Source: Halomonas sp. Bachu 37
Lineage (GTDB): Bacteria; Pseudomonadota; Gammaproteobacteria; Pseudomonadales; Halomonadaceae
Length of the DNA stretch: 64,000 nucleotides
Direction: 5' to 3'
Assembly: GCF_039691755.1 (NCBI RefSeq)
Contig: NZ_CP137552.1
Coordinates: 1,550,001-1,614,000, forward strand
Under the pieces are notes generated by a model. It did not search any database. It worked only from the letters and a program-made list of their open reading frames with translations, and was not told where the DNA came from. The position numbers and the translations under genes were made by a program. Positions 1-9,566 of the stretch are shown piece by piece. The stretch's first letter is position 1. Each line of letters opens with the position of its first letter.

Positions 1-1077
1 ACTGTTTTCGCTCACATCCATGAGTACCTTCGGGGTATTGCCGAAGACTTCCTCGATGGCATCCAGGTACATCCGCTCACGCATGACGGCCGGGGAGTTC
101 TGATACTCGCCCAACAGTGCGGTAAAGCGGTTGGCCTGGCCCTGTGCCTCGGCCACTACCGATTCACGGTAACCCTGGCCCTGCTCGATCACGCGCTGTG
201 CCTGGCCTTGTGCGGCGGGAATGATGGCGTTGGCGTAAGCCATCCCTTCGTTGATGGTACGCTGGCGATCCTCACGCGCCCGGATGACGTCGTCGAACGC
301 ATCGATGACGGGAGCCGGCGCGGTGGTGGACTCGATGTTGATCGTCTGCAGACGGATGCCGGTACCATAGTTGTCCAGATAGGACTGCAGGCGACTCGCG
401 ACCGAACTGCCGAGAATTTCACGACCTGAGGTCAGGATCTCGATCATTTCGGTACCACCGACCACGTGGCGCAAGGCGGAGTCCAGGGCATTCTCGATCG
501 ACAGGCCCGGATCACGCACGTTGAGAACGTAGTCACGCGGATTGGCGACCTGATACTGCGCGGAAATTTCCACCTCGACGATGTTCTCGTCGCGGGTCAG
601 CATCGATTGGGTCTGGGTCAGCGAACGCACACGTGTCACATTGACCATGCGCACGTCATCGATCAGCGGTGGATTCCACTGCAGACCGGGACTGACGATT
701 TCCTGGAACTTGCCAAAGCGCAGCACCACGCCACGCTCGGACTGGTCGACCAGATAGAAACCCGAAGCCGCCCAGATAGCCAGCGCGACAATCAGCAGCA
801 GCCCCGGCAGCGCGAACACGTTACGCGGCTTACCACCGCCTCCGGCACCGCCGCTCTTCTTGCGGCCACCGCCCTTCTTGCCACCGCCACCGAGCATGGC
901 GTTGAGCTTGTCCTGGAACTTTTTCAGCGCTTCGTCCAGATCGGGCGGCCCCTGGTTGTTGCCTCCGCGATTACCGCCCCCTTCATCATTGTTATTGCCG
1001 CCACCATTACTACCGCGTCGGCCACCACCACTCCATGGGTCGTGCTGGTTGCCACCACCAGGCTCATTCCAGGCCAT
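1..1077 (-). CDS. hflK: FtsH protease modulator HflK (C-terminus cut by window edge)
   Basis: HflK pairs with HflC in the inner membrane, forming a cage around FtsH that limits which membrane proteins are degraded. The start is the ATG at 1077, with GGAG seven bases before it. The first ~80 residues are Gly/Asn/Lys-rich and low in complexity, as is usual for HflK. One transmembrane segment follows (around VFALPGLLLIVALAIWAA), then a band-7/SPFH domain that begins near the YLVDQSERGVVLRFG stretch. The reading frame stays open for 359 codons to base 1, so the C-terminus and the expected hflC lie outside the window. It is the last visible gene of the hfq-hflX-hflK string, separated from hflX by about 208 bases, which is longer than the other gaps in the cluster. 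Confidence 0.95.
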   Translation of the reverse strand, partial: MAWNEPGGGNQHDPWSGGGRRGSNGGGNNNDEGGGNRGGNNQGPPDLDEALKKFQDKLNAMLGGGGKKGGGRKKSGGAGGGGKPRNVFALPGLLLIVALAIWAASGFYLVDQSERGVVLRFGKFQEIVSPGLQWNPPLIDDVRMVNVTRVRSLTQTQSMLTRDENIVEVEISAQYQVANPRDYVLNVRDPGLSIENALDSALRHVVGGTEMIEILTSGREILGSSVASRLQSYLDNYGTGIRLQTINIESTTAPAPVIDAFDDVIRAREDRQRTINEGMAYANAIIPAAQGQAQRVIEQGQGYRESVVAEAQGQANRFTALLGEYQNSPAVMRERMYLDAIEEVFGNTPKVLMDVSENS

Positions 1078-1251
1078 ACGTCGTCTCCACTTTAATTGTC
1101 GCTTGCCGCCGATAGTAATGTGTCAGGCGACTTTCAATCGATACAAGGCGAAGCATCCGCACCATCGAATCTTGTTGGCTTTCGAGCAGTCACCCCATAC
1201 CTCTCGACTCACGAAGCCTACCGAATCATTGACATTGATTTTCAGTACCCG

Positions 1252-1274
1252 GCCGGCACCCAACGGGTGTCGGC
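1252..1274 (-). other. Stem-loop between hflX and hflK
   Basis: Ten-pair stem with a three-base loop (arms 1252-1261 and 1265-1274). All pairs are canonical on the plus-strand RNA except one G-U; on the minus-strand transcript that pair becomes an A-C mismatch. It starts 11 bases after the hflX stop. No T-run follows on the minus strand, so it is not a standard intrinsic terminator. It could stabilise the hflX 3' end or damp readthrough into hflK. This is inference from the sequence alone. Confidence 0.35.
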
Positions 1275-1285
1275 CTGCGTCCGCG

Positions 1286-2596
1286 TCACCACTCGGTGGG
1301 CTCACGCAACGCTTCGGGCAGATATGTGGCGGCGCGCTCTCCCAGTTGAGCCATGAGCTGGTTGAAATCGCGCCTTGGCAACCGCACGCTGAGTACCGGC
1401 CGACCCTGTTCGTCAAAATGTTCTTCGCGAACGGCTCCCAGTTCGTGCAGGCCGGCCCGCAGTTTACCCTGCTCAGGCGAAAGCGTCAGGTCGAAGGCAA
1501 TGACATCCTGCGCTAGCCGCTCGGAAAGCGCCTCATGCAGTAGATCCAGCCCGCGCCCTTCTTGTGCCGACAGCCAGACGACTTCCGGCACACCGGCGCC
1601 GTCGCGTTCGATACGCGGTGCGCTGTCGAGCACATCGATCTTGTTCATCACTCTGAGTACCGGTACGTCTTGCGCCCCGATCTCCTTGAGCACGCTCTCC
1701 ACCTGCTCGACGTTAAGCTCACGATCCGGGTCGGCCGCATCGATCACATGCACCAGCAGGGTAGCTTCCGCCGCTTCCTGCAAGGTCGCCTGAAAGGCTT
1801 CCACCAGCTTATGCGGCAGGTGCCGAATGAAGCCTACCGTATCCGCCATCACTACCGCGCCCACATCTTCGATCTCAAGGCGCCGTAGCGTGGGGTCCAG
1901 CGTGGCGAACAGTTGATCGGCGGCATATACGTGCGCCTGGGTCAGCGCATTGAACAGCGTTGACTTGCCGGCGTTGGTGTAACCCACCAGCGAAACGCTG
2001 GAGATTTCCGCTCGGGAACGGGCACGGCGATTCTGTTCGCGCTGGCTACGCACCTTGTCCAGGCGCTTGTGGATGGACTTGATACGACCTCGCAACAGAC
2101 GACGGTCGGTTTCAAGCTGGGTTTCACCCGGGCCGCGCAAGCCGATACCGCCTTTCTGGCGTTCGAGGTGGGTCCAGCCGCGCACCAGGCGGGTGGACAT
2201 GTATTCAAGCTGGGCAAGCTCGACCTGCAGCTTGCCCTCATGGGTTCTGGCGCGTTGCGCGAAGATATCCAGGATCAAGCCGGTGCGATCGAGCACGCGA
2301 CACTTGAGCTCGCGCTCGAGGTTACGCTGCTGCGAAGGGCTCAAACCATGGTTGAAAATCACCAGTTCCGCTTGATGAGCTTCCAGGCAGGTACGCAACT
2401 CTTCCAGCTTGCCCGACCCCACAAAGGAGCGGGAGTCGGGGCGCTGCCTGCTGGCGGTCAGCAGCGTGGCCGGGATAGCGCCCGCTGAGCGCACGAGTTC
2501 AAGAAACTCACCAGGATCTTCTCGTGCTTGCTCATCGTGAAAATCCACGTGAACAAGCACTGCCGTTTCACCGGCTTCGGGGCGTTCAAAAAACAA
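1286..2596 (-). CDS. hflX: Ribosome-rescue GTPase HflX
   Basis: HflX is a GTPase that splits stalled or heat-damaged 70S ribosomes into subunits. The 436-residue product is close to the usual family length. The N-terminal HflX domain covers roughly residues 25-190 and includes the glycine-rich GGIGLRGPGETQLETDRR segment. The G domain follows, with P-loop GYTNAGKST, Switch II DTVGFIRHLPH and NKID for guanine specificity. It lies 41 bases after hfq in the conserved miaA-hfq-hflX-hflK order, so co-transcription is likely. Confidence 0.97.
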   Translation of the reverse strand: MFFERPEAGETAVLVHVDFHDEQAREDPGEFLELVRSAGAIPATLLTASRQRPDSRSFVGSGKLEELRTCLEAHQAELVIFNHGLSPSQQRNLERELKCRVLDRTGLILDIFAQRARTHEGKLQVELAQLEYMSTRLVRGWTHLERQKGGIGLRGPGETQLETDRRLLRGRIKSIHKRLDKVRSQREQNRRARSRAEISSVSLVGYTNAGKSTLFNALTQAHVYAADQLFATLDPTLRRLEIEDVGAVVMADTVGFIRHLPHKLVEAFQATLQEAAEATLLVHVIDAADPDRELNVEQVESVLKEIGAQDVPVLRVMNKIDVLDSAPRIERDGAGVPEVVWLSAQEGRGLDLLHEALSERLAQDVIAFDLTLSPEQGKLRAGLHELGAVREEHFDEQGRPVLSVRLPRRDFNQLMAQLGERAATYLPEALREPTEW

Positions 2597-2637
2597 TCAA
2601 TACCTCATGTCTTTTCATACGACGCGGCGGGAATACG

Positions 2638-2886
2638 TCACACCTCGGCATCCGGCGCGGCCGGATCCTGTACCGGCAAGCGCACGTTGCGCGAGGGTAC
2701 CACGGTGGAAATCGCATGTTTGTAAACCATTTGACTCACGGTATTGCGCAAAAGGATGACAAACTGGTCGAAGGATTCGATCTGGCCCTGCAGCTTGATG
2801 CCGTTGACCAGGAAAATAGAGACCGGAATGCGCTCCTTGCGCAAGATGTTCAGGTACGGGTCTTGAAGGGACTGCCCTTTGGACAT
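2638..2886 (-). CDS. hfq: RNA chaperone Hfq
   Basis: Hfq is a hexameric Sm-like RNA-binding protein that pairs small RNAs with target mRNAs. The 82-residue product has the Sm1 region ([19 protein letters not shown]) and the Sm2 signature around [11 protein letters not shown], followed by a short acidic tail. That tail is much shorter than in E. coli Hfq (102 residues). The start is supported by a GGGAGAG ribosome-binding site just upstream. The gene sits between miaA and hflX, as in other gammaproteobacteria. The 122-base gap to miaA could hold its own promoter, but I did not identify one. Confidence 0.98.
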   Translation of the reverse strand: MSKGQSLQDPYLNILRKERIPVSIFLVNGIKLQGQIESFDQFVILLRNTVSQMVYKHAISTVVPSRNVRLPVQDPAAPDAEV

Positions 2887-3008
2887 GTTGCTCTCCCTAA
2901 ATATGTCGTTGGGGTTGGTTATGTCATTGACGCGTCCACCTGGTACGCGACAAAGGTTTGTTACCCGAAGGGCCTGGTCACCCGGCCACTCGAAGTCACC
3001 ATCTTACG

Positions 3009-3947
3009 CTAAGCACCGCGCTCACGCACGATTTTCAGCACGTGATCCAGGGCATCCGGGCGCTGGGAATCAACCCAATGCAACTGCGGCCAGCTGCGCA
3101 ACCAGGTCAATTGGCGCTTGGCCAACTGACGCGTGGCAATGATGCCGCGCTCAAGCAATATCGGCTCGTCGTAGTGGCCATCAAGGTATTCCCACGCCTG
3201 GCGATAGCCCACACTCTTCATTGCCGGTAGCCCGGCGTGGAGTTCGGGCCGTTCCTTCAGAGCGGCCACTTCATCCACCAGTCCCAGCTCCAGCATTTGT
3301 CTGAAACGGGCTTCGATACGCTGATGCAATACGTGGCGTTCATCGGGTGACACCGCTATCGACAACACTCGGTAAGGAAAAGTTTCCGGTTGTTGCTGCG
3401 CCCACAGCTCACTCATCGTGACACCGCTGACATGGAAGACTTCCAGTGCCCGTATCAGACGCTGCGGATCGTTGGGATGGATTCTACGGGCCGCGTGCGG
3501 ATCTACCCGGGCAAGCTCGGCATGCAGGGCGGATAGCCCATGCTCCTCCGCCTGAGCTTCAAGCCGCGCCCGAACCGCACTATCCGCTTCCGGCAGGTTG
3601 GCCACGCCTTCCACCAGGCGCTTGAAATAGAGCATGGTGCCACCTACCAGCAGCGGCACCTGGCCGGCCATGCTGATTTGCCGCATCTCGCGCTGCGCAT
3701 CCTGGCGAAACTCAGCCGCCGAGTAAGGCTCTGCCGGGTCGCGGATATCGATCAGCCGATGTGGCGCCCGCGCCAGCTCCTGCGGCGAAGGCTTGGCGCT
3801 GCCGATATCCATGTCGCGATATACCATGGCGGAGTCGACACTGATCAACTCCATCCCCAGGCGCTCGTGCAAGGCCATGGCCAGGTCGGTCTTTCCCGCG
3901 GCGGTGGGGCCCATGAGAAAAATCGCCCAAGGTCGGTTATCCGCCAT
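3009..3947 (-). CDS. miaA: tRNA dimethylallyltransferase MiaA
   Basis: MiaA transfers a dimethylallyl group from DMAPP to N6 of A37 in tRNAs that read UNN codons; this is the first step of ms2i6A formation. The 312-residue product has the ATP/GTP-binding P-loop [11 protein letters not shown] at the N-terminus, the [19 protein letters not shown] segment, and [14 protein letters not shown], all typical of IPP transferases. The length fits the family (E. coli 316). It lies between mutL (59 bases after its stop) and hfq, in the conserved order. Confidence 0.97.
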   Translation of the reverse strand: MADNRPWAIFLMGPTAAGKTDLAMALHERLGMELISVDSAMVYRDMDIGSAKPSPQELARAPHRLIDIRDPAEPYSAAEFRQDAQREMRQISMAGQVPLLVGGTMLYFKRLVEGVANLPEADSAVRARLEAQAEEHGLSALHAELARVDPHAARRIHPNDPQRLIRALEVFHVSGVTMSELWAQQQPETFPYRVLSIAVSPDERHVLHQRIEARFRQMLELGLVDEVAALKERPELHAGLPAMKSVGYRQAWEYLDGHYDEPILLERGIIATRQLAKRQLTWLRSWPQLHWVDSQRPDALDHVLKIVRERGA

Positions 3948-4006
3948 TTCGACATGCCCTCGGTAGGAGAATACGGTTAACGGGCTGAATGTCGGTGCCC
4001 GGGCGT

Positions 4007-5968
4007 TTACTGGCCACGCAAAAACAGCCTATCCAGCGCCTTGAGGCTCATCTGCGTCCAGGTGGGACGCCCATGATTGCACTGGTCGCTGCGCTCGGTG
4101 CGCTCCATGTCGCGTAGCAACGCATTCATTTCATCCAGCGTCAGCCTGCGATTGGCGCGTACGCTGCCGTGACAGGCCATGATCGAGAGCAGCTCATTGA
4201 TATGCGCCTCGATGCGATCCGAACGACCATAGCGCTCAAGGTCGGCCAGCATGTCGCGAATCAATGGCTCGGGATCGGCATTCGCCAACAGGGCCGGCAA
4301 CTGGCGCACCAGCAGCGTCTCCGGGCCCGCCGCGTCCAGCTCCACCCCGAGGCGTGCGAAAGCGTCCCGCTCGCTCTCGGCGGTGGCGATTTCCCGATGG
4401 CTGGCCGCCAACGATACCGGCACCAGCAACGGTTGCGCATCGAGTCGCCCCTGGCCCACCTGGACCTGGGTCTTCATGCGCTCGTAGACGATGCGCTCGT
4501 GGGCCGCATGCATGTCCACCACCACCAGGCCGGCGGCATTCTGTGCCAGAATGTAGATGCCGTGCAGCTGACCGAGAGCAAAGCCTAGCGGAGGCGGAGC
4601 GGCGGGGTCGCTGTTCCATCCCTCGGGCGACGTTTCTCTGACCTGGTCGGGGCTCGGCCCAACCGAAGAAGCTCTTGCCGTTACCGCTGGGTCGGCATCG
4701 CCCGGTGCCGCGGAGCGAGGCGTCAGCAAGGTCTCTTCGTGTTCGGGATGCAGATCGCGATAGCCCTGCATGAAACGGCGAACCCGATCCGCACCCGGCC
4801 GTTCGCCAAAGGACGCAGCATCGCCATTCGCCGAGGCGCCAGCGGGCAAGGCCATGCCCTGCTGCTGCCAGCCAGCTGAATCATCGGCAGGCGGATCAAC
4901 AGGCGCGCTATCGGGCTCCCCGTCGGATTCCTCCTGGTGCAGTTCGGGGCCTGGTTGCGGCCGCGCATCGGCGAGGGCGTGATGCAAGCTGGAAAAGAGA
5001 AAATCATGGACCATGCGACCGTCACGGAAGCGGACTTCGTGCTTGGTCGGGTGAACATTGACGTCCACCACATCGGGGTCGAGATCCAGGTAGAGCACGA
5101 AGACCGGCTGGCGCCCGTGGAACATCACATCCCGGTAGGCCTGGCGTACCGCGTGGGCCACCAGACGATCGCGCACCACTCGGCCATTGACGAAGAAGTA
5201 TTGCTGGTCCGCCTGCGCCCGCGAATGAGTCGGCAGCCCCACCCAGCCGCTCAGGCGCAAGGCACCGACCTCGCGCTCGATATAGCGCGCGTGCTCGATG
5301 AAGCCCTTGCCCAGCAGTGCAGAGATCCGGCGCTCCCTGGCCAGGGTATCGGTGCCAGGGGACAACTGCTGCACCACTTTCTGATTGTGGCGCAATATCC
5401 AGCCGATATCGAAACGCGACAGCGCCTGCCGCCGAAACGTCTCCTCCAGGTGGCCGAATTCGGTCTTTTCAGTACGCAGGAACTTGCGTCGCGCCGGAGT
5501 ATTGAAGAACAGGTCGCGTACATTGACCGTGGTGCCCCGGGGGTGCGGCGCCGGCGACACCCGTGACTCCATGCTGCGTCCCTCGGCGGTGACCCGCCAT
5601 CCGCCGGTGGGCTCCTCCAAGGCGTTGGAGATCAGCTCGAGGCGCGACACCGAGCTGATCGAGGCCAGCGCCTCGCCGCGAAACCCCAGGGAACTGACCC
5701 CTTCCAGGTCATCGAGGGTTGCAATCTTGCTGGTAGCGTGGCGCGACAGTGCCAGCGGCAAGTCCTCCTCTCCGATGCCTATTCCATCGTCGCGCACCCG
5801 CACCAGGCGCGCGCCGCCGGCTTCGATATCCACTTCAATGCGTCGGCTGCCGGCGTCGATGGCGTTCTCGATCAGCTCCTTGGCCACCGATGCCGGGCGT
5901 TCGACCACCTCCCCCGCCGCGATCTGGTTGGCGAGACGAGGGTCAAGCACATGAATGCGCGTCGACAT
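4007..5968 (-). CDS. mutL: DNA mismatch repair protein MutL
   Basis: MutL links MutS mismatch recognition to strand incision. The N-terminal GHKL ATPase shows [17 protein letters not shown] and GFRGEAL. A long low-complexity linker (about residues 340-450) leads to a C-terminal dimerisation domain. That domain carries [12 protein letters not shown] near residue 486, which fits the D-x-H-A-x2-E-x4-E metal-binding endonuclease motif, and CNHGRP near the C-terminus. Both are absent from Dam/MutH-type MutL and present in endonuclease-type MutL. A GTG at 5971 directly precedes the ATG chosen here; GGGAAG lies upstream of either. Confidence 0.96.
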   Translation of the reverse strand: MSTRIHVLDPRLANQIAAGEVVERPASVAKELIENAIDAGSRRIEVDIEAGGARLVRVRDDGIGIGEEDLPLALSRHATSKIATLDDLEGVSSLGFRGEALASISSVSRLELISNALEEPTGGWRVTAEGRSMESRVSPAPHPRGTTVNVRDLFFNTPARRKFLRTEKTEFGHLEETFRRQALSRFDIGWILRHNQKVVQQLSPGTDTLARERRISALLGKGFIEHARYIEREVGALRLSGWVGLPTHSRAQADQQYFFVNGRVVRDRLVAHAVRQAYRDVMFHGRQPVFVLYLDLDPDVVDVNVHPTKHEVRFRDGRMVHDFLFSSLHHALADARPQPGPELHQEESDGEPDSAPVDPPADDSAGWQQQGMALPAGASANGDAASFGERPGADRVRRFMQGYRDLHPEHEETLLTPRSAAPGDADPAVTARASSVGPSPDQVRETSPEGWNSDPAAPPPLGFALGQLHGIYILAQNAAGLVVVDMHAAHERIVYERMKTQVQVGQGRLDAQPLLVPVSLAASHREIATAESERDAFARLGVELDAAGPETLLVRQLPALLANADPEPLIRDMLADLERYGRSDRIEAHINELLSIMACHGSVRANRRLTLDEMNALLRDMERTERSDQCNHGRPTWTQMSLKALDRLFLRGQ

Positions 5969-6014
5969 CACGATAACTTCCCGATTGCCTGTTTCGTTGG
6001 AAAGCCTGTACGGC

Positions 6015-7493
6015 TCACGAGCGCGGTATATGCAGCACCTGGCCCACCCGAATCACATCGCCGTTGAGCTCATTGGCCTGCTTGAGATGCTCTATCTGCA
6101 CCCCATGGCGCACGGCGATGGCGGAGAGCGTATCTCCCGACTGGATACGGTACTCATTGCTGGTCGGACGGCGGTCATTATCCCGCTGCCAGGCCAGCAG
6201 GCTCGCCGGAGGCGGGTTGCGCTGGAAATGCTCGTTCAGACCGCCGAAGATGGCCCGCGCCAGACTCTGCTGGTGCGAGGCATCGCGCAAACGGCGCTCT
6301 TCATCCGGGTTGGAGATAAACCCCACCTCGATCAACAGTGAGGGAATATCCGGCGACTTCAAGACCATGAAACCCGCCTGCTCGACCCGCGACTTGTGCA
6401 GGCGGTTCACCCGCCCGAGCTTGTCGAGCACTTGTCCGCCTATCGACAAGGAGTCGTTGAGAGTGGCGGTCATGGTCAAGTCCAGCAGCACCCCGCGCAA
6501 CACCTGGTCCTTGTCGCGCAGCGAGAGACTGCCATCCACGCCGCCGATCAAGTCCGAGCGATTTTCGCTATCCGCCAGCCACTGGGCCGTCTCCGAGGTC
6601 GCCCCGCGCTGGGACAGGGCGTATACCGAGCTTCCCTGCGGCCGTGAACTGGTGAAGGCGTCGGCATGGATCGAGACAAAGAAATCGACTTTCTGCTCAC
6701 GCGCCAACTGGGTGCGTTGGCGCAGGCCTAGATAGTAGTCGCCGTCGCGAATCAGCACGGCGCGAAAGCCGTCTGCCGCGTTGATGGTGTTGGCCAGGTG
6801 GCGGCTGATGCTCAGCACCACATCCTTTTCCCGCGTGCCGGAGGGGCCGATGGCCCCAGGGTCTTCGCCCCCGTGCCCCGCGTCCACGGCGATGATGATG
6901 TCACGCTTGGGATGCGGCTGAGCCTTCTGTACCGCCGAGGTCTGCTCCGTGGAATCCGGCTCGGCCTCTTCGCCCAGCGCCCGGCTTTCGGCCATGCTGC
7001 GCTGGGCGGAGATCTCCTGCTCACGAATCATGGCCTCGATGGGGTCGATCGGATTTTCCACCGCGCTCTCCCCCGGGTATTCGAGATCCACCACCAGACG
7101 ATGGCCGTATTGATCGTTGGGGGCCAGCATGAAGTGGCGTGGCTCGATTTCGCGATTGAGTTCAAGCACCACGCGCAGCCCGTTTCCTTCGCGCACGCCA
7201 GTTCGTACCGTGGAGATGGCGCTGCCTTCCAACGGGAGTGTGCCGGCGTCGGTAGTCAAGCGGCTGGCGTCCATGTCGATCACCAGACGCGACGGGTTAT
7301 CCAGCATGAACACATTGGCATTCGCCGCGGTAGAAAGGTCGAAGACCAGCCGCGCATGATCCGGCGCCGCCCACAGGCGCATATTTTCCACCTCGGCGGC
7401 GTTGACCGGTAGTACCGTCACCAACAGCACGACGCCTAGACAAAGACATCGCTTCGATAAACCATGCACCAGACAAGACACCAGCTTGCTCAT
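6015..7493 (-). CDS. amiB: N-acetylmuramoyl-L-alanine amidase AmiB/AmiC type with LysM
   Basis: Periplasmic zinc amidase that cuts the stem peptide from MurNAc and separates daughter cells. Layout: a signal peptide (residues 1-33, ending PVNAA), an AMIN domain (about 35-135), a low-complexity linker, an Amidase_3 domain (about 197-415) and a C-terminal LysM (about 445-490, [17 protein letters not shown]). Zinc and catalytic motifs are visible: [19 protein letters not shown] and IEVGFISN. The start overlaps the tsaE stop as ATGA, so the two are translationally coupled. The tsaE-amiB-mutL order is the conserved one. AmiB-type and AmiC-type cannot be separated firmly; the LysM and the context favour AmiB. 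Confidence 0.95.
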   Translation of the reverse strand: MSKLVSCLVHGLSKRCLCLGVVLLVTVLPVNAAEVENMRLWAAPDHARLVFDLSTAANANVFMLDNPSRLVIDMDASRLTTDAGTLPLEGSAISTVRTGVREGNGLRVVLELNREIEPRHFMLAPNDQYGHRLVVDLEYPGESAVENPIDPIEAMIREQEISAQRSMAESRALGEEAEPDSTEQTSAVQKAQPHPKRDIIIAVDAGHGGEDPGAIGPSGTREKDVVLSISRHLANTINAADGFRAVLIRDGDYYLGLRQRTQLAREQKVDFFVSIHADAFTSSRPQGSSVYALSQRGATSETAQWLADSENRSDLIGGVDGSLSLRDKDQVLRGVLLDLTMTATLNDSLSIGGQVLDKLGRVNRLHKSRVEQAGFMVLKSPDIPSLLIEVGFISNPDEERRLRDASHQQSLARAIFGGLNEHFQRNPPPASLLAWQRDNDRRPTSNEYRIQSGDTLSAIAVRHGVQIEHLKQANELNGDVIRVGQVLHIPRS

Positions 7494-7981
7494 TGTATCC
7501 CGCCGCCTTGTGTTTCTGTCTGGGAGAACCGAGGCGGCAAGCGCGCCAGTACGGCTTCGCCGATGGGTGTGATCGCCTCAAGAACAGCCAGGCGCCCGCC
7601 TTCGATCACGTCCAGGTTGATCTGAATATCCGGTGGTGGCAGCCAGCCCTCGCCACGGCTGGCCCACTCGATGATGCACAGAGCATCTTCGGCGAGCAGG
7701 TCACGACCGCCCAGAAACTCGAGTTCCTCGGGATCACCCAGCCGGTAGAGATCCAGATGATAGATATGCCGACCGTCGATGTCATAGGGCTCCACCAGGG
7801 TATAGGTGGGACTCTTGACCGCCCCTTCGTGGCCGTGAGCCTGCAGGATGCCCCGCGTCAACGTGGTCTTTCCCGCGCCCAGTTCCCCTTCCAGGTGCAC
7901 TCGCCCACGTCCGGCAAGCGCCTGACCCAATGCTTTGCCGAAGGCCACCTGAGCCTCTTCACTTTCAAGTTGCACCTGCAT
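7490..7981 (-). CDS. tsaE: tRNA threonylcarbamoyladenosine biosynthesis ATPase TsaE
   Basis: TsaE is the small P-loop ATPase that works with TsaB and TsaD to make t6A37 on ANN-decoding tRNAs. The 163-residue product has Walker A GELGAGKTTLTRG, then SPTYTLVEPY and HLDLYRLGDPEELEFLG, a signature run for this family, and IIEWASRGE near the end. It starts 11 bases after the nnrDE stop and overlaps amiB by four bases, so it sits inside a tight operon. Confidence 0.96.
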   Translation of the reverse strand: MQVQLESEEAQVAFGKALGQALAGRGRVHLEGELGAGKTTLTRGILQAHGHEGAVKSPTYTLVEPYDIDGRHIYHLDLYRLGDPEELEFLGGRDLLAEDALCIIEWASRGEGWLPPPDIQINLDVIEGGRLAVLEAITPIGEAVLARLPPRFSQTETQGGGIQ

Positions 7982-7992
7982 CGCGGCTGCCT

Positions 7993-9489
7993 TTACCCCG
8001 GGTTGATCAATTTGCGTGCATAGGATGCCAGATCGCCGGCCAGCAGGCCACGCTCACCTTCAGCCGCCGCCGCACGATCCGCTGCGAGAGCATGCACCAG
8101 ATTGCCCAGCCAGGCGACATGTTCCAGCGTATACCCTTGGGCCGCCAGGGCCGCCAGCATGCCGCACAGGGCGTCACCCATGCCGCCACTGGCCATGCCC
8201 GGGTTACCGTAGGGACAAACCACGAGCCCCGACGGCCCGGCGATCAGGCTCCCCGCTCCTTTCAAAATCACCACACCACCGCGCTGACGCTGTAGCGCCA
8301 GCACCGCCGCGGGGCGATCGGCCTGAACCTGGCTGACGCTGATATCCAGAAGGCGCGCGGCCTCGCCGGGATGCGGTGTGAGAATCCAGTCGTTGCGCCG
8401 CAAGTTCGGCCATCGCTGCGCCAAGAGGTTCAAGCCATCCGCGTCGACCACCAGCGGACGTTCGGTCTGCAACGCCGTTTGCAGCATCGCCTGCCCCCAC
8501 GCTCCCAATCCCAGGCCCGGGCCGACCAAGACGATATCCGCCTGCTCCGGAAGCTCTCCCAGATCCGCCACACTGCGCACCCCTCGCGCCATTACCTCGG
8601 AGCAGAGCACCAGGCTGGCGGTGACGTGTTCCGGCGCTGTGGCCAGGCTCACCTTGCCCGCCCCCAGGCGTGCCGCCGACTGGGCGGCCAACAGCCCCGC
8701 CCCGCCAAAACCCGGAGCGCCCGCCAACACCAGCACATGGCCCATGTCGCCCTTGTGGGCAGTGCGGGAACGGGGCGGAAAGCAGCTTTCGACGAGCCCA
8801 TCGTCCAGCAACCAGGCGCTGGGAGGAATATCCACATAGGCCCCCGCCTTGACCCCGAGGGGACGAAAATCCACCTCGCCGGTATGCGCCGGCGCCGCGC
8901 CGGTATGCAGCCCCAGCTTGTCACCGATGAAGGTCACCGTGCGAGTGGCGTTGACTGCCACGCCCAGTACCGCACCGGTATCCGCCGCGAGTCCCGAGGG
9001 AATATCCACCGCCAATACCGGCAAACCGCTGTCGTTGATCGCGTCGATGGCCTGACGAAACGTCCCTCTGACCTCGCCGCTCAGACCGGTTCCCAACAGG
9101 GCATCTACGATGACTTCCCCAGTGAAACTCATGTCTTCATGCCAGGGTTCGCATTCGACACCGGCCGAGTCAGCCAGTGCGGCGGCTCGCGCGGCATCTC
9201 CATTCAGCTCAGCCGGTGCCTTGAGGCAGATGCGCTGCACCTTCAAGCCCGACTGGGCCGCTAAGGCGGCCAGCACATGGCCGTCTCCGCCGTTGTTGCC
9301 CGCCCCGCACATCACGGTGACCCCGCGCACCTGGGGCCAGCGTGCCCGAAAGCTGTGCCAGGCGCTGGAAGCGGCGCGCTGCATCAAGGCGAAGCCATCG
9401 ATGCCGCCGGCAATGGTGCGTCTATCCAGTTCGCCGACCTGGGCGGCACGGTAGAGCGGGCGAAGACGGGATGTACTCAGGATGGTCAC
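7993..9489 (-). CDS. nnrDE: Bifunctional NAD(P)H-hydrate epimerase / ADP-dependent dehydratase
   Basis: Repairs hydrated NAD(P)H. The N-terminal YjeF_N part (about 1-215) epimerises R/S-NAD(P)HX and shows GAGNNGGDGHVLA and DALLGTGLSGEVRG. The C-terminal ribokinase-like part (about 225-498) dehydrates S-NAD(P)HX using ADP and shows HKGDMGHVLVLAG, LTPHPGEAARLL and GMASGGMGDALCG. The start is a GTG at 9489 backed by a GAGGAG ribosome-binding site six bases upstream. It opens the minus-strand cluster and is divergent from queG across 77 bases, so both promoters should lie in 9490-9566. Confidence 0.95.
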   Translation of the reverse strand: MTILSTSRLRPLYRAAQVGELDRRTIAGGIDGFALMQRAASSAWHSFRARWPQVRGVTVMCGAGNNGGDGHVLAALAAQSGLKVQRICLKAPAELNGDAARAAALADSAGVECEPWHEDMSFTGEVIVDALLGTGLSGEVRGTFRQAIDAINDSGLPVLAVDIPSGLAADTGAVLGVAVNATRTVTFIGDKLGLHTGAAPAHTGEVDFRPLGVKAGAYVDIPPSAWLLDDGLVESCFPPRSRTAHKGDMGHVLVLAGAPGFGGAGLLAAQSAARLGAGKVSLATAPEHVTASLVLCSEVMARGVRSVADLGELPEQADIVLVGPGLGLGAWGQAMLQTALQTERPLVVDADGLNLLAQRWPNLRRNDWILTPHPGEAARLLDISVSQVQADRPAAVLALQRQRGGVVILKGAGSLIAGPSGLVVCPYGNPGMASGGMGDALCGMLAALAAQGYTLEHVAWLGNLVHALAADRAAAAEGERGLLAGDLASYARKLINPG

Positions 9490-9566
9490 GATAACTCCTC
9501 ATCGCATGTTGTTGCGGCGTCCAATGCTTTAGCATAGCGTGGCCGATTTCCGCTGTGTGATATGCC

